A DNA stretch of 64,000 nt from GAS188 sp044445965 (GTDB taxonomy: Bacteria > Pseudomonadota > Alphaproteobacteria > Rhizobiales > Beijerinckiaceae), in assembly GCA_044445965.1 (NCBI GenBank), contig JBIOEJ010000006.1, forward strand, positions 13,046-77,045, in the 5' to 3' direction. A program made the translations under genes and the position numbers. Positions 1 to 9,564 of the stretch are shown here, in pieces (the first letter of the stretch is position 1; each line of letters opens with the position of its first letter). The notes under the pieces were generated by a model. It saw only the letters and a program-made list of their open reading frames with translations. It did no database searches and was not told the origin of the DNA.

Positions 1-929
<929 letters not shown>

Positions 930-933
<4 letters not shown>

Positions 934-1850
934 AGGGCGAGACGCTGCTCCGCGTCGAGCACCTGACGATGCGCTTCGGCGGCTTGACCGCCGTGAACGA
1001 CCTGTCCTTCGCGGCGAAAGCCGGCGACATCACCGCGCTCATCGGCCCGAACGGCGCCGGCAAGACGACGGTGTTCAACTGCATCACCGGTTTCTACAAG
1101 CCGACCGAAGGCCGGGTCGCCCTCGCCCATGGCGGAGAGGCCGCTTTCGCCGCGGTCGAGGAGGCGACCGCCAAAGGCGCGCGTACGCTCAGCGTCGGCG
1201 ACAGCGCCATTCATCTGCTCGAGCGCATGCCCGACTTCGTCGTCACCCAGCATGCGCGCGTGGCCCGCACCTTCCAGAACATCCGCCTGTTCTCGGGAAT
1301 GACGGTGCTGGAGAACCTGCTGGTCGCCCAGCATAACCCCTTGATGCTCGCCTCGGGCTATTCGCTGTTCGGCATCCTCGGCCTCTCATCCTACACGGCG
1401 CGCCAGAAGGAGGCGGTCGAGCTCGCCGAGCGCTGGCTCGAAAGGATCGGACTGACCGAGCGCGCCGACGATCCGGCGGGCGATCTGCCCTATGGCGCGC
1501 AACGCCGATTGGAAATCGCGCGCGCCATGTGCACCAAGCCGGTGCTTTTGTGCCTCGACGAGCCGGCGGCCGGGCTCAACCCGCGCGAGAGCATGGAATT
1601 GAACATGTTGCTTCGCGATATCCGCGACAAGGACGACACCTCGATCCTCCTGATCGAGCACGACATGACTGTGGTGATGGAGATCTCCGACCACGTCGTC
1701 GTGCTCGACTACGGCGTCAAGATCTCCGACGGCCCGCCGGCCGAGGTCAAGAACGACCCGAAAGTCATCGCAGCCTATCTCGGCGTCGAGGATGAAGAGG
1801 TCGCGGCCGTCGAGGCCGAGGTCGAAGCCCGGGTCGAGGGACGCGCATGA
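930..1850 (+). CDS. livG: Branched-chain amino acid ABC transporter ATP-binding protein LivG
   Basis: Cytoplasmic ATPase of the Liv importer. Walker A is GPNGAGKTT (residues 39-47), the signature region is LPYGAQRRLEIARAM, Walker B is VLLCLDEPAAGL, and the switch histidine lies in IEHDM. At 306 residues it is longer than usual LivG (about 255). The extra length is an insert at about residues 65-105, before the ARTFQNIRLF Q-loop motif, plus an acidic Glu/Val/Ala-rich tail. The start ATG overlaps the livM stop and the stop overlaps the livF start (ATGA at 1847), so the three genes form one operon. Function is secure at family level. Confidence 0.95.
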
Positions 1851-2596
1851 CCGCGCCTCGCCCCAACGGCCATGGCGGCCCGCTGCTGACCGTGCGCGGC
1901 GTCAAGACCTTCTACGGCAACATCATGGCTTTGCGCGGCGTCGACGTCGACGTGAACGAAGGCGAGATCGTCACCCTGATCGGCGCCAACGGCGCCGGCA
2001 AATCGACGCTGATGATGACCATCTTCGGACGCCCCCGGGCGCGCGAAGGCACGATCCATTACGCGGGGCACGACATCACCAACCTGCCGACGCATGAGAT
2101 CGCCAGGCTTGGAGTGGCGCAATCCCCCGAAGGACGCCGCATCTTTCCGCGCATGAGCGTGCTCGAGAATCTGCAGATGGGCGGGGCGCTCGACGGTTTT
2201 GCCCATTTCGACGAGGATATCGAGCGCGTCTTCGCGATCTTTCCGCGCTTGAAGGAGCGCGCCGCGCAGCGCGGCGGCACGCTGTCGGGCGGCGAGCAGC
2301 AGATGCTCGCCATCGCCCGCGCCCTGATGACGCGCCCCAAGCTGCTGCTGCTCGACGAGCCCTCGCTCGGCCTCGCCCCGCTGATCGTCAAGCAGATCTT
2401 CCAGGTCATCCGCGAGTTGAACACCAAGGACGGCATGACCGTGTTCCTCGTCGAGCAGAACGCCTTCAATGCGCTGAAGCTCGCCGATCGGGGCTATGTG
2501 ATGGTGAACGGCGTGATCACCTTGAGCGGCACCGGCAGGGAGCTCCTGGCCGACCCCTCGGTGCGCGCCGCCTATCTCGAAGGCGGGAGGCATTGA
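1847..2596 (+). CDS. livF: Branched-chain amino acid ABC transporter ATP-binding protein LivF
   Basis: Second cytoplasmic ATPase of the importer. It carries Walker A GANGAGKST (about residues 46-54), the signature LSGGEQQMLAIARAL, and Walker B LLLLDEPSLGLAP. The motif SPEGRRIFPRMSVLENL is characteristic of LivF as opposed to LivG. Its 249 residues slightly exceed the usual 235-240 because of an N-terminal stretch MTAPRPNGHGG. It is translationally coupled at both ends: ATGA with livG, and a one-base stop/start overlap with the next gene. Confidence 0.95.
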   Translation: MTAPRPNGHGGPLLTVRGVKTFYGNIMALRGVDVDVNEGEIVTLIGANGAGKSTLMMTIFGRPRAREGTIHYAGHDITNLPTHEIARLGVAQSPEGRRIFPRMSVLENLQMGGALDGFAHFDEDIERVFAIFPRLKERAAQRGGTLSGGEQQMLAIARALMTRPKLLLLDEPSLGLAPLIVKQIFQVIRELNTKDGMTVFLVEQNAFNALKLADRGYVMVNGVITLSGTGRELLADPSVRAAYLEGGRH

Positions 2597-2970
2597 TGCG
2601 GGGGATTTTGTATGACGATTCCTCGGTCTACATCTTCATCCTCGTGACCCTCGTCATGGGCGGGGCGGCCGGCTATTCCACCGGCAAGGCGATCGCCCAG
2701 ACCTGGCGCCCGGGCTGGCATCTCGTGGCCTCGGCGGTGGCGCTCGGCGTCGCCGTGCGTTTCATCCATTATGCGCTGTTCGGGGCGAGCCTGATCTCGG
2801 CGCAGTTCTATCTGATCGATACGGCGCTCGTCCTGCTTGCGACCTTCGCGGGATTTCACCTCACTCGTGTCAGGCAGATGACGACCCGCTATCGCTGGCT
2901 CTACCAGGCCGCGGGCCTGTTCGGCTGGAAACCCGTCGATTCCGGGCCTCGCGGCGCATCCTCGGCATGA
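2596..2970 (+). CDS. Small membrane protein of the liv operon (DUF6867-like)
   Basis: A 124-residue protein with three predicted membrane helices (about residues 12-32, 42-62 and 70-90) and a short basic, cytosolic-looking tail. The livF stop TGA shares its last base with this ATG (TGATG), so it is co-translated with the transporter. I recall similar small proteins (DUF6867 type) beside livGF in alphaproteobacteria, but the role is unknown. It could stabilise the permease or be an accessory subunit. The family name comes from recall, not from a search. A slightly earlier TTG in frame at 2593 is less likely than the ATG. Confidence 0.8.
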   Translation: MRGILYDDSSVYIFILVTLVMGGAAGYSTGKAIAQTWRPGWHLVASAVALGVAVRFIHYALFGASLISAQFYLIDTALVLLATFAGFHLTRVRQMTTRYRWLYQAAGLFGWKPVDSGPRGASSA

Positions 2971-3112
2971 TTTGACCGTTCGGCACGATGGATTTCGCGC
3001 CTTTTGGAGTGACAGCGCGCCTAAAACTCGCCATGATCGGCTCTAGCGCGGCTGTACCGCGGTGGGGTTCGCGGCTCGAACCCTTCGAACAACCCTGTGA
3101 GGGAGAGTGTCT

Positions 3113-4246
3113 ATGAAGAAGAAACTGTTGATGGGTCTTGCGCTCGGCGCCGGGCTCGCCTTCTCGGGAAGCGCGATCGCGGCCGATCTCAAGATCGCGG
3201 TCGCCGGACCGGTGACGGGTCCGAACGCCACCTTCGGCAAGCAGCTGACGGAAGGCGCCAAGCAAGCTGTCGAGGATATCAACAAAGCCGGCGGCATCCT
3301 CGGGCAGAAGATCGTGATCGAGATCGGCGACGACGCATCGGACCCGAAGCAGGGCGTTTCGCTTGCCAATAAGTTCGCCGGCGAAGGCATCAAGCTCGTC
3401 ATCGGCCACTTCAATTCTGGCGTCACCATCCCGTCCTCCGAAGTCTACAAGGAATCGGGAATGCTGATGATCACGCCCTCGGCGACCAATCCGACGCTCA
3501 CCGATCGCGAAGGCTACTGGAACGTGTTCCGCACTTGCGGCCGGGACGACCAGCAGGGCGCCGTCGCCGCGGCCTGGATCCTCAGCCACTACAAGGGCAA
3601 GAACATCGCCATCGTCCATGACAAGACCCCCTACGGGAAGGGTCTGGCCGATGCCACCAAACTCAATATGAACAAGGGCGGCATCACCGAAGTGGTCTAT
3701 GAAGGCATCAATACTGGCGAGAAGGACTATTCGGCGCTCGTATCGAAGCTGAAGGCCGCCAATGTCGATCTCGTCTATTTCGGCGGGCTGCACACCGAAG
3801 CCGGCCTGATCATCCGCCAGATGCGCGATCAGGGCCTGAGCACCCCGATGATGTCGGGTGACGGCATCACCGACAAGGAGTTCGCCCAGATCGGCGGCCC
3901 CGGCACCGAAGGCACGCTGATGACCTTCGCGCCTGACCCCCGCAAGCACCCCGAGGCCGCCAAGGTCGTGGCCGCGTTCAAGGCCAAGGGCTACGATCCC
4001 GAGGCCTATACGCTCTATACCTATGCGGCGTTGCAGATCATGGCCGCGGCGGCCAAGCAGGTCGGCAAGCTCGACGCCAAGAAGATGGCCGAGGTCATGC
4101 ACGCGGGCAAGCCGTTCAAGACCGTGATCGGCGACATCGCCTATGACAAGAAGGGCGACATCACCCGTCCGGACTACGTCATGTATGTCTGGAAGAAGAA
4201 CGCTGCCGGCGTGATCGACTACACCAACAACGAGATCACGAACTGA
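3113..4246 (+). CDS. Branched-chain amino acid ABC transporter substrate-binding protein (LivK-like)
   Basis: Periplasmic solute-binding protein of the Liv importer, type I periplasmic fold (Peripla_BP_6), 377 residues. The signal peptide MKKKLLMGLALGAGLAFSGS ends near AIA-ADLKIAV. Family motifs include VAGPVTGPNATFGKQLTEGA, LVIGHFNSGVTIPSSEVY and the ligand-contact region ITPSATNPTLT. The ATG at 3113 is chosen over an in-frame GTG at 3107 because GAGGGAGA (3099-3106) lies at good spacing. It follows the permease/ATPase genes after about 140 bases, so it may also have its own promoter. It ends before a terminator hairpin. Confidence 0.95.
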   Translation: MKKKLLMGLALGAGLAFSGSAIAADLKIAVAGPVTGPNATFGKQLTEGAKQAVEDINKAGGILGQKIVIEIGDDASDPKQGVSLANKFAGEGIKLVIGHFNSGVTIPSSEVYKESGMLMITPSATNPTLTDREGYWNVFRTCGRDDQQGAVAAAWILSHYKGKNIAIVHDKTPYGKGLADATKLNMNKGGITEVVYEGINTGEKDYSALVSKLKAANVDLVYFGGLHTEAGLIIRQMRDQGLSTPMMSGDGITDKEFAQIGGPGTEGTLMTFAPDPRKHPEAAKVVAAFKAKGYDPEAYTLYTYAALQIMAAAAKQVGKLDAKKMAEVMHAGKPFKTVIGDIAYDKKGDITRPDYVMYVWKKNAAGVIDYTNNEITN

Positions 4247-4261
4247 GCTTGCGGCAGCGCC

Positions 4262-4289
4262 CACCTTCTCCCGCTCGCGGGAGAAGGTG
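4262..4289. repeat. Perfect short palindrome (REP-like)
   Basis: Arms CACCTTCTCCCGC (4262-4274) and its exact reverse complement (4277-4289) are separated by two bases. There is no T-tract after it, so it is less like an intrinsic terminator than a dispersed intergenic palindrome. It may protect the 3' end of the transport mRNA. Similar palindromes are common between genes in Rhizobiales genomes (general knowledge; not searched). Confidence 0.75.
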
Positions 4290-4322
4290 CCCCGTTGAAT
4301 CCGGGGCCGGCACGCCTATCTG

Positions 4323-4353
4323 AAGCCCGCCATCTTCGCGTGGCGGGCTTTTC
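4323..4353 (+). terminator. Intrinsic terminator after the liv operon
   Basis: Ten-base perfect stem AAGCCCGCCA / TGGCGGGCTT with an eight-base loop, followed by TTTTCG. It lies 77 bases after the binding-protein stop and before the RDD gene, and should end liv transcription. The T-tract is short. Confidence 0.65.
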
Positions 4354-4376
4354 GCTTCGACCGACGAGATCGCGCC

Positions 4377-4880
4377 ATGCAAGCGAGCGTTCCCGAATTC
4401 CCCAGCCGTTTCGCCGATCAGCCGAGGGCGCCGGTGTGGGGCGGGCTTGCGGCGCCGAGCGGGGTTGCGCCCGCCTCGCTGGTCGTGCGCGTCTTCGCTT
4501 ATCTGGTCGACCTCGTCGTCATCGGCTTCCTCGTGGCCGCGCTCGTGCTGGCGCTGTTCGTGCTCGGCTTCCTGAGCTTCGGGCTCAGTTGGTTCCTGAT
4601 CGTGCCCGTCTGGTTCGCGACGCCGGCGCTCTATTCCGGCCTGACCTTGTCGTCGCCCGCCCAAGCGACGCTCGGCATGCGGCTCTTCGGCCTGTCGCTG
4701 CGGTCGATGGATGGCCGGGAGATCGATTTCGTCACCGGAGCCGCACACGCGCTCCTCTTCTATATTTTCGGGACGACGATGACGCCGTTCATTCTGCTCG
4801 TCGGCGTTTTCAGGCACGACCGGGCGCTCTTGCACGACCTCGTCTTGCGCGTTCGGCTCGTCTCCGATTGGGGGCGCTGA
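4377..4880 (+). CDS. RDD family membrane protein
   Basis: A 167-residue inner-membrane protein of the RDD family. A hydrophilic N-terminus of about 35 residues is followed by three membrane segments (about 37-60, 66-88 and 120-143). The family's diagnostic Arg and Asp residues appear in VRVFAYLVDLVVIGF, and a second conserved region in LGMRLFGLSL. The C-terminal RHDRALLHDL is the usual closing motif of the family. RDD proteins have been linked to transport, but the substrate here is unknown. An RDD gene directly upstream of bpt is a recurrent alphaproteobacterial arrangement. Confidence 0.88.
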   Translation: MQASVPEFPSRFADQPRAPVWGGLAAPSGVAPASLVVRVFAYLVDLVVIGFLVAALVLALFVLGFLSFGLSWFLIVPVWFATPALYSGLTLSSPAQATLGMRLFGLSLRSMDGREIDFVTGAAHALLFYIFGTTMTPFILLVGVFRHDRALLHDLVLRVRLVSDWGR

Positions 4881-4920
4881 CGGAAGAAGCGGATTGACGG
4901 GGGAACCTTGCGCAAGCCAC

Positions 4921-4948
4921 TTGAGCGGCGCGCGCCAGTTGCTATCTT
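4921..4948 (+). promoter_or_regulatory. Candidate promoter for bpt
   Basis: TTGAGC (4921-4926) and TATCTT (4943-4948) are spaced by 16 bases. This would give a very short leader before the ATG at 4961. It is a pattern match only. Confidence 0.3.
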
Positions 4949-4960
4949 GGCCTTCCGATC

Positions 4961-5731
4961 ATGGCATCGGCCGGACCTACAGCCTTGACGCACCAGCCGC
5001 GAGACACACCGCAATTCTACCTGACCGCACCTTCGGCCTGCCCCTATCTGCCGGGCCGCATGGAGCGCAAGGTCTTCACCCATATCGTGGGCGAGCGCGC
5101 GGCGAGCCTCAACGACATCCTGACGCAAGGCGGCTTCCGCCGCTCGCAGACCATCGCCTATCGGCCCGCCTGCGAATCGTGCCAGGCCTGCGTCTCGGTG
5201 CGGGTGCTCGTGGCGGAGTTCGCGCCCTCGCGCAGCTACCGCAGGATCGCCGCCCGCGACGAGGACGTCGTCGGGGCGCTCATGCCGGCTACTCCATCAT
5301 CCGAGCAATACGCGCTGTTTCGCAGCTATATCGACGCACGCCACGGCGAAGGCGGCATGGCCGATATGAGCGCCTTCGACTACGCCACGATGGTGCGCGA
5401 GAGCCATGTGCAAACGCGCATCGTCGAATACCGCGAGCGCGGCCCCGATACGCCCATCACCGGGCGCGGCCAAGGGCCGCTCCTGGCCGTGGCGCTGACC
5501 GATATCCTGGCGGACGGGCTGTCCATGGTCTATTCCTTCTTCGATCCGGAAAGCGAGCGGCGCAGCCTCGGCACTTTCCTCATCCTCGACCATATCGACA
5601 AGGCGCGCGCGCTCGGCCTGCCTTACGTCTATCTCGGCTATTGGGTGTCGGGCTCGCGCAAGATGGATTATAAGAGCCGCTTCACGCCGCAGGAGCGCCT
5701 GACGCCCGAAGGATGGATGCGGGTTTCCTAA
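4961..5731 (+). CDS. bpt: Aminoacyl-tRNA--protein transferase (Bpt; arginyl/leucyltransferase)
   Basis: Cytosolic transferase of the ATE/Bpt family that adds an amino acid (leucine in characterised Bpt) from aminoacyl-tRNA to N-terminal Asp/Glu of proteins, marking them for ClpS/ClpAP degradation. Family motifs are PRDTPQFYLTAPSACPYLPG, the cysteine cluster CESCQAC (Cys71, 74, 77) and the GNAT-like C-terminal block VYSFFDPESERRSLGTF with YLGYWVSGSRKMDYKSRF. The 256 residues match the family. The N-terminus carries about a dozen residues before the conserved PRDTPQ, so the chosen ATG is reasonable. The neighbouring RDD gene is a usual partner. Confidence 0.93.
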   Translation: MASAGPTALTHQPRDTPQFYLTAPSACPYLPGRMERKVFTHIVGERAASLNDILTQGGFRRSQTIAYRPACESCQACVSVRVLVAEFAPSRSYRRIAARDEDVVGALMPATPSSEQYALFRSYIDARHGEGGMADMSAFDYATMVRESHVQTRIVEYRERGPDTPITGRGQGPLLAVALTDILADGLSMVYSFFDPESERRSLGTFLILDHIDKARALGLPYVYLGYWVSGSRKMDYKSRFTPQERLTPEGWMRVS

Positions 5732-6079
5732 AGCCTGCGCGAAATGGGAGCGTCGAAACGCTGTGGATCTCGGCCCGGCCTCGTGCTATTCTTTCCCTGA
5801 TTGGGGATTCATCGAGCGTTTCGAGCGAGAGGAGAAAGGCAAGTCATATCTTAAGAAACTTGTATAGTGGATTGAAATTAAAACAAAAAAATGTTTGAAT
5901 AAGCCGTTCTAAATCAACCGCGGGAACCGGCGGCGGCGTCCCCCCGATCGAGGGCGCGGTCCTGCACCCTTCCGATCCGTGGCGCTTCGGCGCGCTGTCG
6001 GTCGGCGGCTCCTTGCCGTTCCGCAAGCGGCCCGATATAGGCCGCGCCATACCCCCTCCCCAAATCACCAGGACGACAC
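5732..6079. other. Intergenic region with an AT-rich patch
   Basis: 348 bases between bpt and ndk with no supportable gene. Bases about 5841-5912 are strikingly AT-rich for this genome, including ATTGAAATTAAAAC followed by an A-tract, and look like a foreign remnant or a promoter/UP-like element. The rest is GC-rich and featureless, apart from AGGA just before the ndk start. Confidence 0.6.
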
Positions 6080-6502
6080 ATGGCGAGCGAGCGCACCTTC
6101 TCCATCATCAAGCCCGACGCCACGCGGCGCGATCTGACGGGCGCGATCAACGCCGTGATCGAGAAGGCGGGCCTGCGCATCGTCGCGCAAAAGCGGGTGC
6201 GCATGACCAAGGCCCAAGCCGAGACCTTTTATGCGGTGCACAAGGCGAGGCCCTTCTACGGGGAGCTCGTCGACATGATGAGCGCCGGCCCCGTCGTGGT
6301 GCAGGTCCTGGAAGGCGAGAACGCCATCGCGAAATATCGCGAGGTGATGGGCGCGACCAATCCGGCCAACGCCGCCGAGGGCACGATCCGCAAGAGCTTC
6401 GCACTGTCGATGGGCGAGAATTCGGTGCATGGATCGGACAGCCTCGAGAGCGCCGCCCTCGAGATCGCGCAATTCTTCTGCGGCAACGACATCGTCGGCT
6501 GA
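6080..6502 (+). CDS. ndk: Nucleoside diphosphate kinase
   Basis: Transfers the gamma-phosphate of ATP to other (deoxy)nucleoside diphosphates through a phosphohistidine; cytosolic. The active-site histidine is His117 in NSVHGSDS. The N-terminal TFSIIKPDATRR supplies the conserved Lys11. The length of 140 residues is canonical. AGGA lies about seven bases before the ATG. It stands alone between bpt and a periplasmic protein gene, each on the same strand but well spaced. Confidence 0.97.
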   Translation: MASERTFSIIKPDATRRDLTGAINAVIEKAGLRIVAQKRVRMTKAQAETFYAVHKARPFYGELVDMMSAGPVVVQVLEGENAIAKYREVMGATNPANAAEGTIRKSFALSMGENSVHGSDSLESAALEIAQFFCGNDIVG

Positions 6503-6607
6503 CCAAAATGTAATTTGGTGGCCACGCCGCCGCCCCAGTTCATCGGCTAGATTGGCGTCATCGAGCTTGCTTTCCTTTCTGATGCCGCGCTTGGAAGGAT
6601 CATCGAG

Positions 6608-7240
6608 ATGAACAGGACCGTGATGTCCGCCGCCGCCCTGGCGCTGGTTGGAGCCGGCGCCATTGCCTTCGCGCAGACGCAGAGCCCTCCCGCCGTCGCT
6701 CCCGCGGCCCCAGCGGTCGGCATGTCCGGGATGGCTGGAATGCGGGCCTCGGCCGAGGATCGGGCGGTTCTCCTCGATGCCCGAATCGGGGCCATCAAGG
6801 CGGCGCTGAAGCTGACGGCCGATCAGGAAAAGCTCTGGGAGCCGGTCGAGGCCTTCATCCGCAAGAGCGCCGTCTTGCAAGACCAACGCATTCAGGAGAT
6901 GCGCGATCGGATGGCGCAGGTCCGTGACGGCCTGCCGCCGGTTTTCGATCCCATCGCGCGGCTGCGGGCGCAAGCCGACCGCATGACCGCTCGCGCCGGA
7001 CGGATGCGCGAATTCGCCGACGCCGCGGCGCCGCTCTACGCCTCGCTCACGGATGATCAGAAGCGCCGCGCCTTCCTGCTCATGCGCCGTGCCCGGGGCG
7101 GCATGATGGGCATGGGCGATGGAGGGATGGGCGGCGGCATGGATGGTTTCGGCATGGGCGGTATGGGCGGGCGCGGCATGGGTCCAGGTATGATGGGGCC
7201 TGGCATGATGGGGCCAGGCATGATGGGTTGGCGGGGTTAG
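6608..7240 (+). CDS. Periplasmic LTxxQ-motif (Spy/CpxP-like) protein with Met/Gly-rich tail
   Basis: Predicted secreted protein of 210 residues. The signal peptide (residues 1-22, MNRTVMSAAALALVGAGAIA) cleaves near AFA-QT. The helical core carries two LTxxQ motifs, LTADQ and LTDDQ, the mark of the Spy/CpxP family of envelope-stress chaperones. The last 45 or so residues are almost only Gly and Met with scattered Asp, ending in three GPGMM units. Such Met-rich stretches suggest binding of Cu(I) or another soft metal (inference). AAGGA lies eight bases before the ATG. Exact function unknown; it could be a metal-stress chaperone. Confidence 0.75.
   Translation: MNRTVMSAAALALVGAGAIAFAQTQSPPAVAPAAPAVGMSGMAGMRASAEDRAVLLDARIGAIKAALKLTADQEKLWEPVEAFIRKSAVLQDQRIQEMRDRMAQVRDGLPPVFDPIARLRAQADRMTARAGRMREFADAAAPLYASLTDDQKRRAFLLMRRARGGMMGMGDGGMGGGMDGFGMGGMGGRGMGPGMMGPGMMGPGMMGWRG
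7181..7225 (+). repeat. Three 15-base tandem units inside the Met/Gly tail
   Basis: Three consecutive near-identical 15-base units encode Gly-Pro-Gly-Met-Met three times. They differ only at synonymous third positions, so copy number may vary between strains. Confidence 0.8.
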
Positions 7241-7373
7241 CCAAGGCATCTTACGCCTGGCGCGGTAACGCTCGCGGCATTGCACATCGACGGTAGAGCC
7301 TGCTGCCCGTTGCGAGGGGTTGCCTGCTTGTGCGCCATTCCCCTGACGTGACCATTGGTGCTATGTCCATGGC

Positions 7374-9476
7374 ATGAACGCGCACGCCAAGGTCGATATC
7401 CGCCACTCGACTTGCCCGCATGATTGCCCATCCGCCTGCGCGCTCGATGTCGAGGTGATCGAAGGCACGACGATCGGCCGCGTGCATGGCTCGAAGCAGC
7501 AGAGCTACACGGCGGGCGTGATCTGCGCCAAGGTGGCGCGTTACGCCGAACGCATCCACCATCCGGAGCGGCTTCTCCATCCGCTGCGGCGCGCCGGGCC
7601 GAAGGGCTCGGGCCAATTCGCGCGCATCGGCTGGGACGAGGCGCTCGACGAGATCGCGGCGCGCTTCGACGCCGCCGAGCGCGAATTCGGGGCCGAATCG
7701 GTCTGGCCCTACTATTACGCAGGCACGATGGGACTGGTGATGCGCGACGGCATCAACCGTCTCGCCCATGTGAAGAAATATTCGCGCTATTGGGGGACGA
7801 TTTGCGCGACCGTCGCCTGGGCGGGCTTTGCCGCCGGCGCCGGCAAGGTCGCCGGCGTCGACCCCCGCGAGATGGCGAAATCGGATCTCGTGGTGATCTG
7901 GGGCACCAATCCCGTCTCAACGCAGGTCAATGTGATGACCCACGCCGCGAAAGCCCGCAAGGAGCGCGGCGCCAGGATCGCGGCTGTCGACATCTACGAC
8001 AATGCCACGATGAAGCAGGCCGACATCAAGATCATCCTGCGGCCGGGCACTGACGGCGCCTTCGCCTGCGCGGTCATGCATGTCTTGTTCCGCGACGGTT
8101 ATGCCGACCGGGCCTATCTCGATCTCTACACCGATTGCCCGGGCGAGCTCGAGGCCCATCTGGCGACCCGCACGCCGCAATGGGCATCCGCCATTTGCGG
8201 CGTCCCGGTCCCGGAGATCGAAGCTTTCGCCAAGGCCGTGGGAGAGACGAAGCGCTCGTTCTTCCGGCTCGGCTACGGCTTCACCAGGAGCCGTAACGGC
8301 GCGGCGCAGATGCACGCGGCCTCTTGCATTCCCGCCGTGACCGGCGCCTGGCAATATGAGGGCGGCGGCGCCTTCTTCAACAATGGCGGCATCTGGGGCT
8401 TCAACAAGACGCTGATCGAGGGGCTCGACGTTCTCGATCCGACGACGCGCAGGCTGGACCAATCGAAGACCGGACGCATCCTCACAGGCGATGCGCTGGC
8501 GCTGAAGGGTGGCCCGCCCGTCAAGGCGATGTTGATCCAGAACACCAACCCGATGACGGTCGCGCCGGAGCAGGCATTGGTCCGCCAAGGATTCGCGCGC
8601 GAGGATTTGTTCGTCGCCGTGCATGAGCAATTCATGACCGAAACCGCCATGATGGCCGATATCGTGCTGCCGGCCACCATGTTCATGGAGCATGACGACC
8701 TCTATTACGGCGGCGGCCATCAATACATCTCGGTCGGGGCGAAGCTGATCGAACCGCCGGGCGAATGCCGCTCCAATCACCAGGTGCTGCAGGGGCTGGC
8801 GAAGCGGCTCGGAGCCTCGCACCGCGCCTTCGAGATGACGCCGCGCGAGATCATCGACGCGACGCTGAAGGATTCGGGCCGCGGCGATATCGCGACGCTC
8901 GAAGCCGATCTGTGGCGCGACGTCCAGCCGGACTATCGAGCCTCGCACTATCTCGACGGCTTCGCCCATGAGGACGGCAAGTTCCACTTCAAGGCCGATT
9001 GGACGAAGGTCGCCGTCTCGAACGACGGGCTGATGGGCGCCTGGGAGAAGATGCCGTCGCTGCCCGATCACTGGACGATCATCGAGGAGGCGGATGAGGA
9101 GCATCCGTTCCGCCTGGCGACGAGCCCGTCAAGGAGCTTCCTCAATACGAGCTTCACCGAGACGCCGTCCTCTAGGGCGCGCGAAGGCGCGCCGAGCGTC
9201 ATGATGCATCCGGGAGATGCGGCCCGCCTTTCGATCGCCGAGGGGGACAGTGTGATCCTGGGCAACCGGCGCGGCGAGACGACGCTCACCGTCAAATTGT
9301 TCGAGGGACTGCGGCGCGGCGTGCTGATCGCCGAGTCCGTGCATCCAAACCACGCCCATATCGGCGGGCGCGGCATCAACATGCTCACCGGCGCGGAATC
9401 GATCGCCCCTCATGGCGGCGCCGCCTTCCATGACAACAAGGTCTGGGTGAGGAAGGTCGAGATGGGGCCGGCTTAG
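7374..9476 (+). CDS. Molybdopterin-dependent oxidoreductase (DMSO reductase superfamily)
   Basis: A 700-residue catalytic subunit that binds bis-MGD molybdenum and one 4Fe-4S cluster. The N-terminal cluster motif is CPHDCPSAC followed downstream by VICAKVARYAERIHHPERL, the classic family entry. Molybdopterin-binding blocks include SDLVVIWGTNPVST, the mid-region FFNNGGIWGFNKTL, and the C-terminal dinucleotide domain with MMHPGDAARLSIAEGD and HIGGRGINML. No Tat signal is visible, so it is probably cytosolic. There is no adjacent electron-transfer subunit or chaperone gene, so the redox partner and substrate are unknown. The ATG at 7374 keeps the cluster motif about 15 residues from the N-terminus, as in homologues. 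Confidence 0.85.
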   Translation: MNAHAKVDIRHSTCPHDCPSACALDVEVIEGTTIGRVHGSKQQSYTAGVICAKVARYAERIHHPERLLHPLRRAGPKGSGQFARIGWDEALDEIAARFDAAEREFGAESVWPYYYAGTMGLVMRDGINRLAHVKKYSRYWGTICATVAWAGFAAGAGKVAGVDPREMAKSDLVVIWGTNPVSTQVNVMTHAAKARKERGARIAAVDIYDNATMKQADIKIILRPGTDGAFACAVMHVLFRDGYADRAYLDLYTDCPGELEAHLATRTPQWASAICGVPVPEIEAFAKAVGETKRSFFRLGYGFTRSRNGAAQMHAASCIPAVTGAWQYEGGGAFFNNGGIWGFNKTLIEGLDVLDPTTRRLDQSKTGRILTGDALALKGGPPVKAMLIQNTNPMTVAPEQALVRQGFAREDLFVAVHEQFMTETAMMADIVLPATMFMEHDDLYYGGGHQYISVGAKLIEPPGECRSNHQVLQGLAKRLGASHRAFEMTPREIIDATLKDSGRGDIATLEADLWRDVQPDYRASHYLDGFAHEDGKFHFKADWTKVAVSNDGLMGAWEKMPSLPDHWTIIEEADEEHPFRLATSPSRSFLNTSFTETPSSRAREGAPSVMMHPGDAARLSIAEGDSVILGNRRGETTLTVKLFEGLRRGVLIAESVHPNHAHIGGRGINMLTGAESIAPHGGAAFHDNKVWVRKVEMGPA

Positions 9477-9550
9477 TGTGGTGAATTTGAAGTTCCTATC
9501 ACATGGATGGCATGCGCGCGGTAGGAACTTCAAATTCGAAAACCACACTA
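9474..9550. repeat. Bipartite long palindrome, copy 1
   Basis: Outer arms TAGTGTGGT (9474-9482) and ACCACACTA (9542-9550) and inner arms AATTTGAAGTTCCTA (9484-9498) and TAGGAACTTCAAATT (9522-9536) are exact reverse complements, with a loop of about 23 bases. The first three bases are the stop codon of the oxidoreductase gene. It would form a strong RNA or DNA cruciform. Confidence 0.85.
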
Positions 9551-9564
9551 GAAACAATGACTTG

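Noticed and set aside
2870..4264. 464-residue minus-strand open frame opposite the binding-protein gene
   Set aside because: Antisense shadow of a clear LivK-type gene; composition follows the reverse of codon bias, with no family motifs.
4262..4289. This palindrome as the liv terminator
   Set aside because: No T-tract and almost no loop; the hairpin at 4323-4353 with TTTT is the better terminator.
5713..5898. 61-residue open frame after bpt
   Set aside because: Overlaps the bpt end and runs into the AT-rich patch; no protein-like features.
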